The position numbers and the translations under genes were made by a program. Shown here one piece after another: positions 17,485-27,053 of a stretch of DNA of 64,000 bases (positions within the stretch are counted from its first letter, which is position 1; every line of letters begins with the position of its first letter). The DNA comes from Billgrantia saliphila. GTDB lineage: Bacteria; Pseudomonadota; Gammaproteobacteria; Pseudomonadales; Halomonadaceae. The notes below the pieces were generated by a model, which did not search any database, was not told where the DNA came from, and saw nothing but the letters and a program-made list of their open reading frames with translations. Where the stretch lies: contig NZ_PJRN01000004.1 of the NCBI RefSeq assembly GCF_002930105.1, positions 62,001-126,000 of the forward strand, read 5' to 3'.

Positions 17485-18924
17485 ATGATTGAAAAGATCC
17501 CCACCCACGACGTGACCCACGACAGCGTGGGTCAACAGCGGCCGCACGACGCGACCCGCCAGGACATGTACGCCAAACGGCGTCATATCTACGTGCGCGA
17601 GATCAAGGGCTTCTTCCAGCGTCTCCGCCGGGTGACCAACTGGGTCCTGATGCTGGCCTTCTTCGGCCTGCCGTGGCTCACCTGGGGCGATCGACCGCTG
17701 ATCTGGTTCGACCTTCCCGGCCGCGAATTCCATATCTTTGCCGCCACCTTCTATCCGCAGGAATTCATGCTGCTGTCGTGGCTGCTGATCATCTGTGCCT
17801 TCGGCCTGTTCTTCGTCACCGTATTTGCCGGCCGCGTATGGTGTGGCTATACCTGCCCGCAAAGCGTCTGGACCTTTCTGTTCATCTGGGTGGAGCATCG
17901 CCTCGAGGGCTCGCGCAACCGTCGCATCAAGCTCGACAGGCAGCCGCTGACCTTCGACAAGGCCTGGCGCAAGACCGCCAAGCATGCCGCCTGGCTCACC
18001 ATCGCCCTGGCCACCGGGGTGACCTTCGTCGGCTATTTCACACCGATCCGCGAGCTGGTGGTCGACCTGCCGACGCTCGGGGCGCATGGATGGTCCTACT
18101 TCTGGGTCGGCTTCTTTCTCGTTTTCACCTATCTCAACGCCGGCTGGCTACGCGAGCAGGTCTGCATCTACATGTGCCCCTACGCCCGCTTCCAGGGGGT
18201 AATGTTCGACGCTGACACCCTGATCGTCTCCTACGATGCGGCCCGCGGCGAACCTCGCGGCGCGCGCAAGAAAAACCTCACCCACGCCCAGGCGCGCGAA
18301 GCCGGCCACGGCGACTGTATCGACTGCGATCTATGCGTCCAGGTCTGCCCCACCGGCATCGACATCCGCGACGGGTTGCAGTACGAATGCATCACCTGCG
18401 CGGCCTGTATCGACGCCTGCGACAGCGTGATGGATCGGATGGGCTATCCTCGGGGGCTGATTCGCTACACCAACGAGAACGCTCTTGAAGGAAAGCGGTC
18501 CCATATCCTGCGCCCGCGCCTGCTCGGTTATCTGGCTGCCCTGCTGGTGATGATCGGGCTGTTCGTGTGGGCCCTGGGCGAGCGAATGCCGCTCGATTTC
18601 GAGGCCGAGCGCGAGCGCGGCCAGCTCTATCAGATGACGCGCGACGGGCGCATCAGCAACGTCTATACCTTGACCGTACGCAACCGTGACGACCGCGACC
18701 ACGACTACCGCCTCGAGGTCAGCGGCATGCCCGGTCTCGAACTCGATACCGATTCGCTTGGCGTCCCGGCCGGCGCCGCTCGTACCTTCGCCATCCAGGT
18801 GACCGCGCCGCCCGACGTCATCGAACGCCCCAGTCAACCGATCGTGCTCCATCTACAATCGCGTCAGGACGAGCACATCGCCATCGATCGCGAGACGCGC
18901 TTCATCGGCGAGACCCGGAGATAG
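17485..18924 (+). CDS. ccoG: cbb3 oxidase assembly ferredoxin CcoG (RdxA/FixG)
   Basis: Membrane protein of 479 residues needed for copper delivery to the cbb3 oxidase. It has several N-terminal helices, the CGYTCPQSVW motif, two ferredoxin-type clusters (CIDCDLCVQVCPTGIDIRDG and CITCAACIDACD) and a C-terminal periplasmic Ig-like domain. First gene of ccoGHIS. Its stop nearly overlaps the next start. The ribosome site before the ATG is weak. Confidence 0.94.
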   Translation: MIEKIPTHDVTHDSVGQQRPHDATRQDMYAKRRHIYVREIKGFFQRLRRVTNWVLMLAFFGLPWLTWGDRPLIWFDLPGREFHIFAATFYPQEFMLLSWLLIICAFGLFFVTVFAGRVWCGYTCPQSVWTFLFIWVEHRLEGSRNRRIKLDRQPLTFDKAWRKTAKHAAWLTIALATGVTFVGYFTPIRELVVDLPTLGAHGWSYFWVGFFLVFTYLNAGWLREQVCIYMCPYARFQGVMFDADTLIVSYDAARGEPRGARKKNLTHAQAREAGHGDCIDCDLCVQVCPTGIDIRDGLQYECITCAACIDACDSVMDRMGYPRGLIRYTNENALEGKRSHILRPRLLGYLAALLVMIGLFVWALGERMPLDFEAERERGQLYQMTRDGRISNVYTLTVRNRDDRDHDYRLEVSGMPGLELDTDSLGVPAGAARTFAIQVTAPPDVIERPSQPIVLHLQSRQDEHIAIDRETRFIGETRR

Positions 18925-18929
18925 TGAAC

Positions 18930-19439
18930 ATGACGACCCCCTCCCCCTGGTACAAGCAGTTCTGGCCCTGGTTCATGATCGGCCTGCTGTTCTTGGCGAT
19001 CGCCGTCAGCACCAGCTTCGCCGTGCTGTCGGTGCGCTCCTTCGACGGCTTGGTCCAGGAGGATTATTACGAGCATGGGCGCGCCATCAACATGGAACTC
19101 GCCAAGCAGCAGCGTGCCCATGAGCTGGGACTCGCCGCCGACCTGCGCATCGATCCGCTGACCAGCGACATCGTCGTACAGCTGGACGGCGAAGACCGCC
19201 CGGAGCGGCTCTACCTGAAAATGATCTTTCCCACGGAGAACGATCGCGATCAAGAGCTCACCCTCGAGCACGTTCGTGACGGCCTCTACCTGGGCCAGGC
19301 GCCTGACAACCTGCGCTACCGCTGGTACCTGCAGCTTCATCCCAGTGCCGAGCAGCCCGAATGGCGTTTGGTGGGCGAGGCGAAGCTTCCCAGCGAGGAG
19401 AGCTTCACCATGACCCCCCGCGTTCCGGCACGCAGTTGA
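18930..19439 (+). CDS. ccoH: FixH/CcoH family assembly protein
   Basis: Single-helix membrane protein of 169 residues: short cytoplasmic N terminus, helix WPWFMIGLLFLAIAVSTSFAVLSV, then a periplasmic domain beginning with the family's DGLVQEDYYEHGRAIN signature. FixH/CcoH is needed for cbb3 assembly, probably copper insertion. Start at ATG 18930; a GTG at 18924 overlapping the ccoG stop is also possible and would add two residues. Confidence 0.9.
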   Translation: MTTPSPWYKQFWPWFMIGLLFLAIAVSTSFAVLSVRSFDGLVQEDYYEHGRAINMELAKQQRAHELGLAADLRIDPLTSDIVVQLDGEDRPERLYLKMIFPTENDRDQELTLEHVRDGLYLGQAPDNLRYRWYLQLHPSAEQPEWRLVGEAKLPSEESFTMTPRVPARS

Positions 19440-19450
19440 CGCAAACCACC

Positions 19451-21928
19451 ATGACCCAGACCGCCAGCCACGTGACGCCGGCCGATGCCGGTTGCTACCA
19501 CTGTGGCAGCCAGGTTCCGTCAGGGGCTCCCTGGTCGATCGTACTCGACGACCAGGCGCACCCGCTCTGTTGCCCCGGCTGCGAGGCCGTCGCCCATGCC
19601 ATCGTCGATGGTGGGCTCGCCAGCTATTATCGCTATCGTACCGAGCTGCCGGAGCGTCCCGACGAGCGTCAGGCGGTCAGGGCCGAGACCTGGGCCGTGT
19701 TCGATGACCCTGGTCTGCAGCGACAGTTCGTGCACGCCGAAGGCGATACCGACCGCGTCCACGCCACCCTGGCGGTGGACGGCATCACTTGCGCCGCCTG
19801 CGCCTGGCTGATCGAGCATCGTCTCAATGCCCTCGAAGGGGTGACCTCGAGCGCCGTCAACCTGAGCCACCACCGGGTACGCGTGGCATGGGATCCGGCG
19901 CGGCTGAAGCTGTCACGGATTCTGGCTGAGATGGCGGCCATCGGCTATGCCGCCCAGCCCTACGAACCGGATGCCGCTCAGCAGCGGCTGCATCACGAGG
20001 AGCGCATGAACGTGCGCCGGCTGATCGTCGCCGCGGTGGGCATGGCGCAGGTGATGATGTTCTCGATCCCGATCTATGTCGCCGGGCCGGAGGGCATCAG
20101 CGCCGACTTCCATGCCCTGTTTCACTGGCTGTCGTTCGCCCTGGCCACGCCGGTGGTGTTCTTCTCGGCCCAGCCCTTCTTCCGCAACGCCATACGCGAT
20201 CTCCGCGCGCGCGCGCTGGGCATGGACGTGCCGGTGTCGATCGCCATCGCCGGCGCCTACCTGGCGAGCGGCTACGCCGTGCTGTCGGACAGCGGCGAGG
20301 TCTATTTCGATTCGGTGACCATGTTCACCTTCTTCCTGCTGTTCGGCCGTTACGTGGAATCTCGCGCTCGTCGTCGCAGCGGCCATACCGGCAACGCCCT
20401 ATCCGGCGCCTTGCCGCTGTCGGCGGTGCGCCTCACCGACGACGGCGAAGAGCGCATCTTGCCGGCAAGCGAGCTTGCCGCCGGAGATCGCGTACTGATC
20501 CGGCCCGGCCATGGGGTCCCCGCCGACGGCGTGATCGAGGAGGGTGAATCGAGTCTCGACGAGTCGATGCTCACCGGGGAATACCTGCCGGTCACTCGCC
20601 GCATCGGCGATCACGTCACCGGTGGCAGCCAGAACATCGAAAGCCCGCTGGTGGTGCGCGTCACACACGCCGGCAAGGAGGCTCGCGTCGCCGGCATCGT
20701 CGATCTCACCGACCGCGCCTTCGCCAGCCGACCGCGCCTGGCACAGCTGGCGGCACGAATGTCGCACCTGTTCGTGCTGCGGCTGCTGGTGGTTACCGCC
20801 GTGGTGGCCGCCGCCTGGTGGTTCATCGATCCTTCGCGGGTGCTGTGGGTGACGCTATCGGTTCTGGTGGTCACCTGTCCCTGCGCCCTGGCCCTGGCCA
20901 CCCCCACCGCATTGACCGTCGGCCATGGACAGCTGCGCCGGCGTGGCGTGCTGATCACCCGAGCGGACGCCATCGAGTCGCTGTCACAGGTGGATCGGGT
21001 GATCTTCGACAAGACCGGCACCCTGACCTGTGGCGAGATGCAACTGGTCGAGACCCGCACCCTCGAGGGGTTGTCGGCAGATAGGGCACGAGTGATCGCC
21101 GCCGCGCTGGAAGCCCACTCCGAGCACCCCATCGCTCGTGCCTTCCGCCCCTGGCGACAGGCCACGGTGGAAGCCGGCGAGCGGGTGAGCCGCACCGGCC
21201 AAGGCGTCGAAGGCAGCTTCGACGGGCAGCGCTGGCGCCTGGGGCGGCCGGAATTCGCCGTCGACGGCCGCCCGATGCCCGAGCCGCCCGGTATCGGTCA
21301 ATGGTTGCTGCTCGCCGAATCCGGCGAACCGCGCGCCTGGTTCGCTCTGCGTGATCGCGTCCGCGAGGACGCTGCCGACACGGTGGTCGCCCTCAAGGCG
21401 AGCGGCATGCGGGTGGAGCTGCTCTCGGGCGACAATATGGATGCCGTACGCGCTCTGGCCGAGCAGCTCGGCATCGACGAGTGGCGTGCCGGCGCCAGCC
21501 CCGAGAGCAAGCTCGAGCGCATCCGCGAATGTCAGGCTGCAGGCGAGAAGGTGGCAATGGTCGGCGACGGCATCAATGACGTCCCGGTGCTCGCCGGCGC
21601 CGACGTCTCGATCGCCATGAACGGCGCCACCGACCTGGCCCGTACCAGTGCCGATGCGGTGTTGCTGAGCCCGCGCCTGATGCGTATCGTCGAATCCATC
21701 GAAATCGCGCGCGCCACTCGGCGCATCATGCGCCAGAACATGATCTGGTCGGTGTGCTACAACTTCGCGGCGCTGCCACTGGCGGCCATCGGCATCGTGC
21801 CCCCATGGGTCGCGGCACTGGGCATGTCGGGCAGCTCTCTGGTCGTGGTCGGCAACGCCCTGCGTCTCAACCGCTACCGGCTGGCGTCCTCGTCCTCCAC
21901 CGCATCCGCTCGCCTGGTGAACGCATGA
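19451..21928 (+). CDS. ccoI: Copper-exporting P1B-type ATPase for cbb3 assembly
   Basis: 825-residue CopA2-like pump that moves copper to the periplasmic side for the oxidase. Order: an N-terminal Cys-rich domain (CYHCGSQ and CCPGCEAV) typical of CcoI, a heavy-metal domain with GITCAACAW, eight helices including the CPCALALATP metal channel, the DKTGTLT phosphorylation site, a GDGINDVPVL hinge and the SEHPIA nucleotide-binding motif. Start at ATG 19451, which removes a non-homologous N-terminal extension. Its last codons overlap ccoS. Confidence 0.94.
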   Translation: MTQTASHVTPADAGCYHCGSQVPSGAPWSIVLDDQAHPLCCPGCEAVAHAIVDGGLASYYRYRTELPERPDERQAVRAETWAVFDDPGLQRQFVHAEGDTDRVHATLAVDGITCAACAWLIEHRLNALEGVTSSAVNLSHHRVRVAWDPARLKLSRILAEMAAIGYAAQPYEPDAAQQRLHHEERMNVRRLIVAAVGMAQVMMFSIPIYVAGPEGISADFHALFHWLSFALATPVVFFSAQPFFRNAIRDLRARALGMDVPVSIAIAGAYLASGYAVLSDSGEVYFDSVTMFTFFLLFGRYVESRARRRSGHTGNALSGALPLSAVRLTDDGEERILPASELAAGDRVLIRPGHGVPADGVIEEGESSLDESMLTGEYLPVTRRIGDHVTGGSQNIESPLVVRVTHAGKEARVAGIVDLTDRAFASRPRLAQLAARMSHLFVLRLLVVTAVVAAAWWFIDPSRVLWVTLSVLVVTCPCALALATPTALTVGHGQLRRRGVLITRADAIESLSQVDRVIFDKTGTLTCGEMQLVETRTLEGLSADRARVIAAALEAHSEHPIARAFRPWRQATVEAGERVSRTGQGVEGSFDGQRWRLGRPEFAVDGRPMPEPPGIGQWLLLAESGEPRAWFALRDRVREDAADTVVALKASGMRVELLSGDNMDAVRALAEQLGIDEWRAGASPESKLERIRECQAAGEKVAMVGDGINDVPVLAGADVSIAMNGATDLARTSADAVLLSPRLMRIVESIEIARATRRIMRQNMIWSVCYNFAALPLAAIGIVPPWVAALGMSGSSLVVVGNALRLNRYRLASSSSTASARLVNA

Positions 21929-22170
21929 CCATTCTCTACCTGCTCATCCCCCTGTCGCTGATCCTGCTCGGCCTGGCGGTGTGGGCGTTCTTCTGGGCAG
22001 TGAAGAACGACCAGTTCGAGGACCTCGAGGGGCCGGCGCATCGCATTCTCTTCGACGAGGACGTGAACGACCTTCCTCCCGAGGAGCGGGCACGTCGACA
22101 GCGGGCCGCCCAGGAGCGCGAACGCCGCGACGGCACTCCCGACGACTCCGACACCGCATCAGGACGCTGA
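21925..22170 (+). CDS. ccoS: cbb3 oxidase maturation protein CcoS
   Basis: 81 residues. One N-terminal helix (ILYLLIPLSLILLGLAVWAFFWA), then the family signature VKNDQFEDLEGPAHRILFD and a charged tail. CcoS is needed for cofactor insertion into the oxidase. ATG overlaps the ccoI stop (ATGA), and the stop TGA overlaps the next ATG (TGATG), so the genes are coupled. Confidence 0.94.
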   Translation: MTILYLLIPLSLILLGLAVWAFFWAVKNDQFEDLEGPAHRILFDEDVNDLPPEERARRQRAAQERERRDGTPDDSDTASGR

Positions 22171-22871
22171 TGGATCCCACCGGACTCGGCCTGCCGCCGC
22201 TACTGGCGGCCTTCGTCTTCGGCCTGCTGGGCGGCGCCCACTGCATCGGCATGTGCGGGGGCATCATGAGCGCCCTCACCTTCGCCGTACCACCCAGCAT
22301 GCGCAGCCCCGCGCGCCTGTCGGGGCTGCTGCTGGGCTACAACCTGGGTCGCATCGCGAGCTACATGTCCGCCGGTGCCTTGGTGGCTTCGCTCGGCACC
22401 GTGATCGCCCTGTCGCCGGCGGCACGCCTGGGACTGCAGCTGTTCGCCGCCGTGATGCTGATCTTGATGGCGCTCTACATTGCCAACTGGTGGAAGGGCC
22501 TGCTGTGGGTGGAAGCCCTGGGAAGGCGCCTGTGGCGCTATCTGGAGCCCATCGGCAAACGCCTGATGCCGGTAGTCAAGGTGCCGCAGGCCATCGGCCT
22601 GGGCGCGGTCTGGGGTTGGCTGCCGTGCGGGCTGGTCTACTCGATGCTCGCCTGGAGCCTGGCCATCGCCGATCCACTGCGCGGCGCCGCACTGATGGGC
22701 GCGTTCGGCCTCGGCACGCTGCCGGCGCTTCTCGTGACCGGCTTCGCTGCACGCCAGTTGGGCACGCTGATCCGGCACCGTGCCACCCGCACCCTCGCCG
22801 CCCTGTCGATCATCGCCTTCGCCCTGTGGCAACTCGCCGTCCTGCTGCCGCACGGCACATCCGGCCACTGA
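22170..22871 (+). CDS. TauE/SafE-like membrane protein with a Cys/His copper-type motif
   Basis: Integral membrane protein of 233 residues with about six helices. The first helix contains GGAHCIGMCGGI and a later helix GWLPCGLVYSML, which match the small TauE/SafE-like (DsbD-transmembrane-like) proteins often found after ccoS. The paired cysteines suggest copper or thiol handling rather than sulfite export, so a role in cbb3 assembly is inferred from motif and position. Start codon overlaps the ccoS stop, making it the fifth gene of the ccoGHIS unit. Confidence 0.82.
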   Translation: MDPTGLGLPPLLAAFVFGLLGGAHCIGMCGGIMSALTFAVPPSMRSPARLSGLLLGYNLGRIASYMSAGALVASLGTVIALSPAARLGLQLFAAVMLILMALYIANWWKGLLWVEALGRRLWRYLEPIGKRLMPVVKVPQAIGLGAVWGWLPCGLVYSMLAWSLAIADPLRGAALMGAFGLGTLPALLVTGFAARQLGTLIRHRATRTLAALSIIAFALWQLAVLLPHGTSGH

Positions 22872-22907
22872 AGACAGACCGGCCCCGACGGGCATTGCCA
22901 CTTCGTT

Positions 22908-22921
22908 TGACGCAGCTCAAC
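22908..22921 (+). promoter_or_regulatory. Candidate FNR/Anr box upstream of hemN
   Basis: TTGAC-GCAG-CTCAA is a symmetric near match to the FNR/Anr consensus TTGAT-N4-ATCAA, 58 bp upstream of the hemN start. hemN is a usual target of this regulator, and an fnr gene follows hemN here. Confidence 0.55.
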
Positions 22922-22978
22922 CCGCTCGGGAGCCGGTACCGCTAGCATTGAGTCACATGTCAATGCCGGAGTGCTCTC

Positions 22979-24394
22979 ATGTCCCTTCCCGCGATGCCCC
23001 TGCATCGAGCGACGGCCGACCCTTTCGTCTGGGACGAGGCGCTGCTACGCCGCTATGACACCAGCGGGCCACGCTACACCTCCTACCCGACGGTGTTCTC
23101 TTTCCGCGAGGATTTCAGCGAGACCGACTACCGGGCCGCCCTGGCACGCAGCAACGCCGACGGTCGGCCGCTGTCGCTCTACGTGCACATCCCGTTCTGC
23201 CGCAAGGCCTGCTTCTACTGCGCCTGCAACAAGATCGCGCCCAAGGCCTCGCGCGTGGCGGAACCCTACATCTCACGCCTCGACCGCGAAATGGTGCTGA
23301 TCAAGCCGCACCTCGACACCCGCCGCGAAGTCGCACAGCTCCACTGGGGCGGCGGTACGCCGTCGTTCCTCAGTCTCGACCAGATGAGCGATCTGATCGA
23401 CCGGCTCGACGCTCGGTTCGGACTTTCCAGCGCGCGCGACCGCGACTACGCCATCGAGATCGACCCCCGTGAGGCCGACGTGTTTACCTTGCGCCACCTT
23501 CAGGCGCTGGGCTTCAACCGTCTGAGCCTGGGCGTGCAGGATCTCGATCCGCGCGTGCAGCGCGCCGTCAACCGCGTGCAGCCGCGCATTCTGACCGAGG
23601 CGCTGCTCGACGAAGCCGATCGTCTGGGCTTCCAGTCCCTCAACCTCGATCTGATCTACGGCCTGCCGCTGCAGACCCGCGACAGCTTTGCGGCGACCCT
23701 GGAGCAGGTCATCGCCATGGCCCCTGCCCGTCTCTCCATTTTCAATTACGCCCACATGCCGGAGCGCTTCGCCGCGCAGCAGAACATTTGCCGTGAGGAG
23801 CTGCCCGGCCCCGAGGAGAAGCTGGCGATACTGCGCACTACGATCGCCATGCTCACGGCGGCCGGCTACGTGCATATCGGCATGGATCACTTCGCGCGTA
23901 CCACCGATAGTCTGGCGATCGCTCAGCGCGAAGGCACTCTGCAACGCAACTTCCAAGGCTACTCCAGCCACGCCCAGTGCGATCTGGTCGGCCTCGGCGT
24001 GTCAGCGATTTCCTGCATCGACGACGTCTACGCCCAGAACCCTTCCCGTCTGGAGGACTACGAGGCCGCGCTGGACGCCAGCCGGCTACCCACCGCCAGA
24101 GGCCTTCGTCTGACCTTCGACGATCGCGTGCGGCGGCATGCCATCGAACGCCTGATGTGCGACATGGAGCTGGACCTGGAGGAACTGAGCGAGACCTTCG
24201 GCATCAACGCTCCGAGCTATCTCGCCGATGCGTTGGCACGCCTGGAAGCGCCGGAGCGTGACGGCTTACTCATGTGCGAAGGCCAGCGCCTGGTTGCCAC
24301 CCCCCTCGGCCGGCTACTGATCCGTCATCTGGCCATGGCCTTCGACACCCACTTGCCCCGCCATCCCGACGCTCGCTACTCGCGCATCGTCTGA
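22979..24394 (+). CDS. hemN: Oxygen-independent coproporphyrinogen III oxidase
   Basis: Radical-SAM enzyme that converts coproporphyrinogen III to protoporphyrinogen IX without oxygen. 471 residues, close to E. coli HemN. Near residue 65 is the cluster motif CRKACFYCACN (CxxxCxxC); HWGGGTPSFL and EIDPRE follow as in the family. GGAG precedes the ATG. Probably expressed from its own promoter under FNR/Anr control, supplying haem for the cbb3 oxidase when oxygen is low. Confidence 0.95.
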   Translation: MSLPAMPLHRATADPFVWDEALLRRYDTSGPRYTSYPTVFSFREDFSETDYRAALARSNADGRPLSLYVHIPFCRKACFYCACNKIAPKASRVAEPYISRLDREMVLIKPHLDTRREVAQLHWGGGTPSFLSLDQMSDLIDRLDARFGLSSARDRDYAIEIDPREADVFTLRHLQALGFNRLSLGVQDLDPRVQRAVNRVQPRILTEALLDEADRLGFQSLNLDLIYGLPLQTRDSFAATLEQVIAMAPARLSIFNYAHMPERFAAQQNICREELPGPEEKLAILRTTIAMLTAAGYVHIGMDHFARTTDSLAIAQREGTLQRNFQGYSSHAQCDLVGLGVSAISCIDDVYAQNPSRLEDYEAALDASRLPTARGLRLTFDDRVRRHAIERLMCDMELDLEELSETFGINAPSYLADALARLEAPERDGLLMCEGQRLVATPLGRLLIRHLAMAFDTHLPRHPDARYSRIV

Positions 24395-24516
24395 CGTGCC
24401 GACACGGGCCGCGTGAGCTTATTCGCAGGCGTGGTAAATGGTCGCAGTGGGCATTTGCTCAGGTTGCATAATGCTCCATAATGCCCTCAATGCTATACGA
24501 ACAGAGGGGGTAGACC

Positions 24517-25263
24517 ATGCCGGTCAACGCAGCCAATGCGGTCGGCAAGCGGCGTTCATTGCTGCACGAAACGCGCTGCCAGAATTGCAGTTTGAGCTCG
24601 CTGTGCCTACCCCTGGCCCTGGAACTCGAGGACATGGAGCAGTTCGATGCCATCATCCGTCGGCGCGCGCCGCTGAAGAAGGGCGAGGCGCTGTTTCGCC
24701 AGGGCAACCCTTTCAACAGTGTCTTCGCGGTACGCTCCGGCAGCCTCAAGCAGATGACCACCGAAGGGTCGGGCGACGACCAGGTCACCAACTTCTATCT
24801 ACCCAGCGAACTCGTCGGTCTCGACGGTATCGACGAAAAAACCTATCCCGGCAGCGTGATCGCCCTGGAAACCACCACGGTCTGCGAGATTCCCTTCGAC
24901 CGCCTCGATGCGCTCTCCGAGATGCTGCCCGAACTGCGCGGCCAGCTCTATCGCAGCATGAGCAAGGAGCTGCGGGACGATCGCCGCATGATGCGCCTGC
25001 TCTCACGCAAGACCGCGGACCAGCGCCTGGCCAGTTTCTTCACCAGCCTGTCGGATCGTTTCCGGCGGCGCGGCTATTCGCCCTACAGCTTTCGCCTCTC
25101 CATGTCGCGAGCCGATATCGGAAACTATCTAGGCCTGGCGGTGGAGACGGTCAGCCGCATACTCGGTCGCTTCCAGCAGCAGGGGCTGGTGGAGGTCTCG
25201 GGCCGTGAAGTGCATATTCTCAATCTTGAGGCGCTGGCGACCCAGGCCCAGGACGAGCCCTGA
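24517..25263 (+). CDS. fnr: FNR/Anr-type oxygen-sensing transcription regulator
   Basis: 248-residue Crp-family regulator. The four cysteines that bind the oxygen-labile [4Fe-4S] cluster are present (C21, C24, C30 and C123), followed by the cyclic-nucleotide-like beta roll and a C-terminal helix-turn-helix with LSMSRADIGNYLGLAVETVSR as recognition region; the ExxSR of FNR is seen as ETVSR. GAGGGGG precedes the ATG. It lies directly downstream of hemN and near the cco genes, its likely targets. No own FNR box was seen upstream, but an AT-rich direct repeat CATAATGC lies at about 24467-24485. Confidence 0.95.
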   Translation: MPVNAANAVGKRRSLLHETRCQNCSLSSLCLPLALELEDMEQFDAIIRRRAPLKKGEALFRQGNPFNSVFAVRSGSLKQMTTEGSGDDQVTNFYLPSELVGLDGIDEKTYPGSVIALETTTVCEIPFDRLDALSEMLPELRGQLYRSMSKELRDDRRMMRLLSRKTADQRLASFFTSLSDRFRRRGYSPYSFRLSMSRADIGNYLGLAVETVSRILGRFQQQGLVEVSGREVHILNLEALATQAQDEP

Positions 25264-25307
25264 GCCCGTCCCCCGTCACGACACCAGGACGGCATCGATC
25301 GACAGCG

Positions 25308-25343
25308 AAACGCCCCGCCCGGCATGGCCGAGCGGGGCGTTTT
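25308..25343. terminator. Bidirectional terminator between fnr and ttcA
   Basis: Stem CGCCCCGC/GCGGGGCG (8 bp) flanked by AAA on the left and TTTT on the right, between two convergent genes. It can work for both. Confidence 0.85.
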
Positions 25344-25354
25344 ACATCGAACCT

Positions 25355-26293
25355 TTAGACGTCGCGTGTCAGATCCAGGGCATCGATACGACTGGCGAGA
25401 CGCTTCTCCCGCTTGGCTTCGAGCCCCTCGAAGTCGAACAGTTCACGGTCAGCGAGCTGCGAAGGGGCCACATTGGTGACCGCCTTGAACATGCTCTCGA
25501 GCCTCCCGGGATGTTTGCGCTCCCATTCCGCGAGCATCTCCTTGACCACCTGGCGCTGCAGGTTGGGCTGGGAGCCGCACAGGTTGCAAGGAATGATGGG
25601 AAACGCCATCAGCCGCGCATACTCGGCAATGTCCGCCTCGCGGCAATAGGCCAATGGCCGAATGACGATGTTCTTGCCGTCGTCGGAGAGCAGCTTGGGC
25701 GGCATGGCTTTCAGGCTGCCGCCGTAGAACATATTGAGAAACAGCGTCTCGAGAATATCCTCGCGATGGTGCCCGAGAGCCACCTTGGTGGCCCCTATTT
25801 CCTCGGCGAAACCGTAGAGCGAGCCGCGCCGCAGCCGTGAGCACAGCGCACAGGTGGTCTTGCCCTCCGGTGTCTTCTCCTTCACCACCGAATAGGTATC
25901 GCGCTCGAGGATGTGGTAATCGACACCAATAGACTCGAGATAATCGGGCAGCACGTGTTCGGGGAATCCGGGCTGCTTCTGGTCGAGGTTGACCGCCACC
26001 AGCGAGAAGTTCACCGGCGCATTGCGCTGTAGATTGCGCAGGATCTCGAGCAGCGTATAGCTGTCCTTGCCCCCCGACAGGCAGACCATGACCCGGTCGC
26101 CCTCGTGGATCATGCCGTAGTCGATGATGGCATGGCCCACCTGACGCCGCAGGCGCTTCTGCAGCTTGTTGAATTCGCGTCTCGCCTTGGCGTCCAGCGC
26201 ATCTCCCGGCGCAGCGGTCTGCTGTGCCTCGGAGCGAGTGTCGTTAACGGAGCCGGCGGTCGCCAGCGGGTCGAACATCATGGCGTCTTGCAT
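25355..26293 (-). CDS. ttcA: tRNA 2-thiocytidine(32) synthetase
   Basis: Adds sulfur to C32 of certain tRNAs using ATP and an iron-sulfur cluster. 312 residues with the PP-loop [10 protein letters not shown] and the cysteine pairs [12 protein letters not shown] and CNLCGSQ that bind the cluster. Length matches E. coli TtcA. The first ATG is used; a second and third ATG 12-15 bp downstream are equally possible because no clear ribosome site precedes any of them. It is 91 bp downstream of the exonuclease gene on the same strand. Confidence 0.93.
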   Translation of the reverse strand: MQDAMMFDPLATAGSVNDTRSEAQQTAAPGDALDAKARREFNKLQKRLRRQVGHAIIDYGMIHEGDRVMVCLSGGKDSYTLLEILRNLQRNAPVNFSLVAVNLDQKQPGFPEHVLPDYLESIGVDYHILERDTYSVVKEKTPEGKTTCALCSRLRRGSLYGFAEEIGATKVALGHHREDILETLFLNMFYGGSLKAMPPKLLSDDGKNIVIRPLAYCREADIAEYARLMAFPIIPCNLCGSQPNLQRQVVKEMLAEWERKHPGRLESMFKAVTNVAPSQLADRELFDFEGLEAKREKRLASRIDALDLTRDV

Positions 26294-26384
26294 GGTAATG
26301 GGGTGCCACGGCTTGGTTGGATGACGCCGGCCATCCTACCACCGCCTCCGCCGAGTGGCGATGTCGATGCGGCGAAATGCCCGC

Positions 26385-27014
26385 TCAAGCCTTGTGTCGA
26401 ATCGGTACCGCACCACGCGCCAGCCGCAGGTACATCAGTGCCGTGGTCACCGCATCGCCCAATGCCGTGTGGCGTCCCATGACCGGCACGTCGAGCGCTT
26501 CGGCGACGGTATCGAAGCGCAGCGAGCGCGGCTCGGGTTCCATCACGCTGCGCCGCTGCTGGCGGTGATAAAGCTGGGCCACATCGATCCCGCTGTTGGG
26601 CAGGTCGAAGCCAAAGCGCGGACGGATCTGGCGGTTGAGGATGCTCAATCCGAAATCGAGCCGCCAGCCCAGCAGCGGCCGGTTGCCGACGAAGTCGAGC
26701 AGTTGTGCCAGCGCCTCGTCGAGACACTCCCCGTCATCGAGATCGATACCACGCAGTCCGTGCACGCGAATGGAGTCGCCGGTCAGGGTGGCCGGGCGCT
26801 TGAGGCGCAGGCTCAACGACTCGCTGGTCAGCACGCGATCGCCGCGGACCTTGACCGCCCCGATCGACACGGGCTCCGCCGTACGCGTGTCGAGACCGGT
26901 CGTCTCGCAGTCGATGGCCACCAGCTCGTCGCCGGTGTAGGGATGAAAGAGCCAGCCATATTCGCCATTGGCGTGGCGACGCCGGTCATTGGCCCGGCGC
27001 AGGGCGCGAAACAT
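26385..27014 (-). CDS. DnaQ-like 3'-5' exonuclease (DEDDh)
   Basis: 209 residues with the complete DEDDh set: AIDCETTGLD near residue 33 (Asp and Glu), WRLDFGLS (Asp), and HTALGDAVTT (His and Asp). It lacks the tau-binding tail of the polymerase III proofreader, so it is a stand-alone exonuclease. GGGAGGT precedes the ATG. It is 39 bp downstream of the CBS/nucleotidyltransferase gene. In pseudomonads the equivalent pair lies beside actP and is reported to be under CrbS/CrbR control, from memory. Confidence 0.88.
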   Translation of the reverse strand: MFRALRRANDRRRHANGEYGWLFHPYTGDELVAIDCETTGLDTRTAEPVSIGAVKVRGDRVLTSESLSLRLKRPATLTGDSIRVHGLRGIDLDDGECLDEALAQLLDFVGNRPLLGWRLDFGLSILNRQIRPRFGFDLPNSGIDVAQLYHRQQRRSVMEPEPRSLRFDTVAEALDVPVMGRHTALGDAVTTALMYLRLARGAVPIRHKA

Positions 27015-27053
27015 GCCATACCTCCCGTCTTGTTCTCGAACCGTCGCATTGCA

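Noticed and set aside
16678..18087. A 469-codon minus-strand frame opposite ccoP and ccoG
   Set aside because: Low-complexity, Gly/Val/Ala/His-rich translation with no motif, lying antisense to two well-supported genes.
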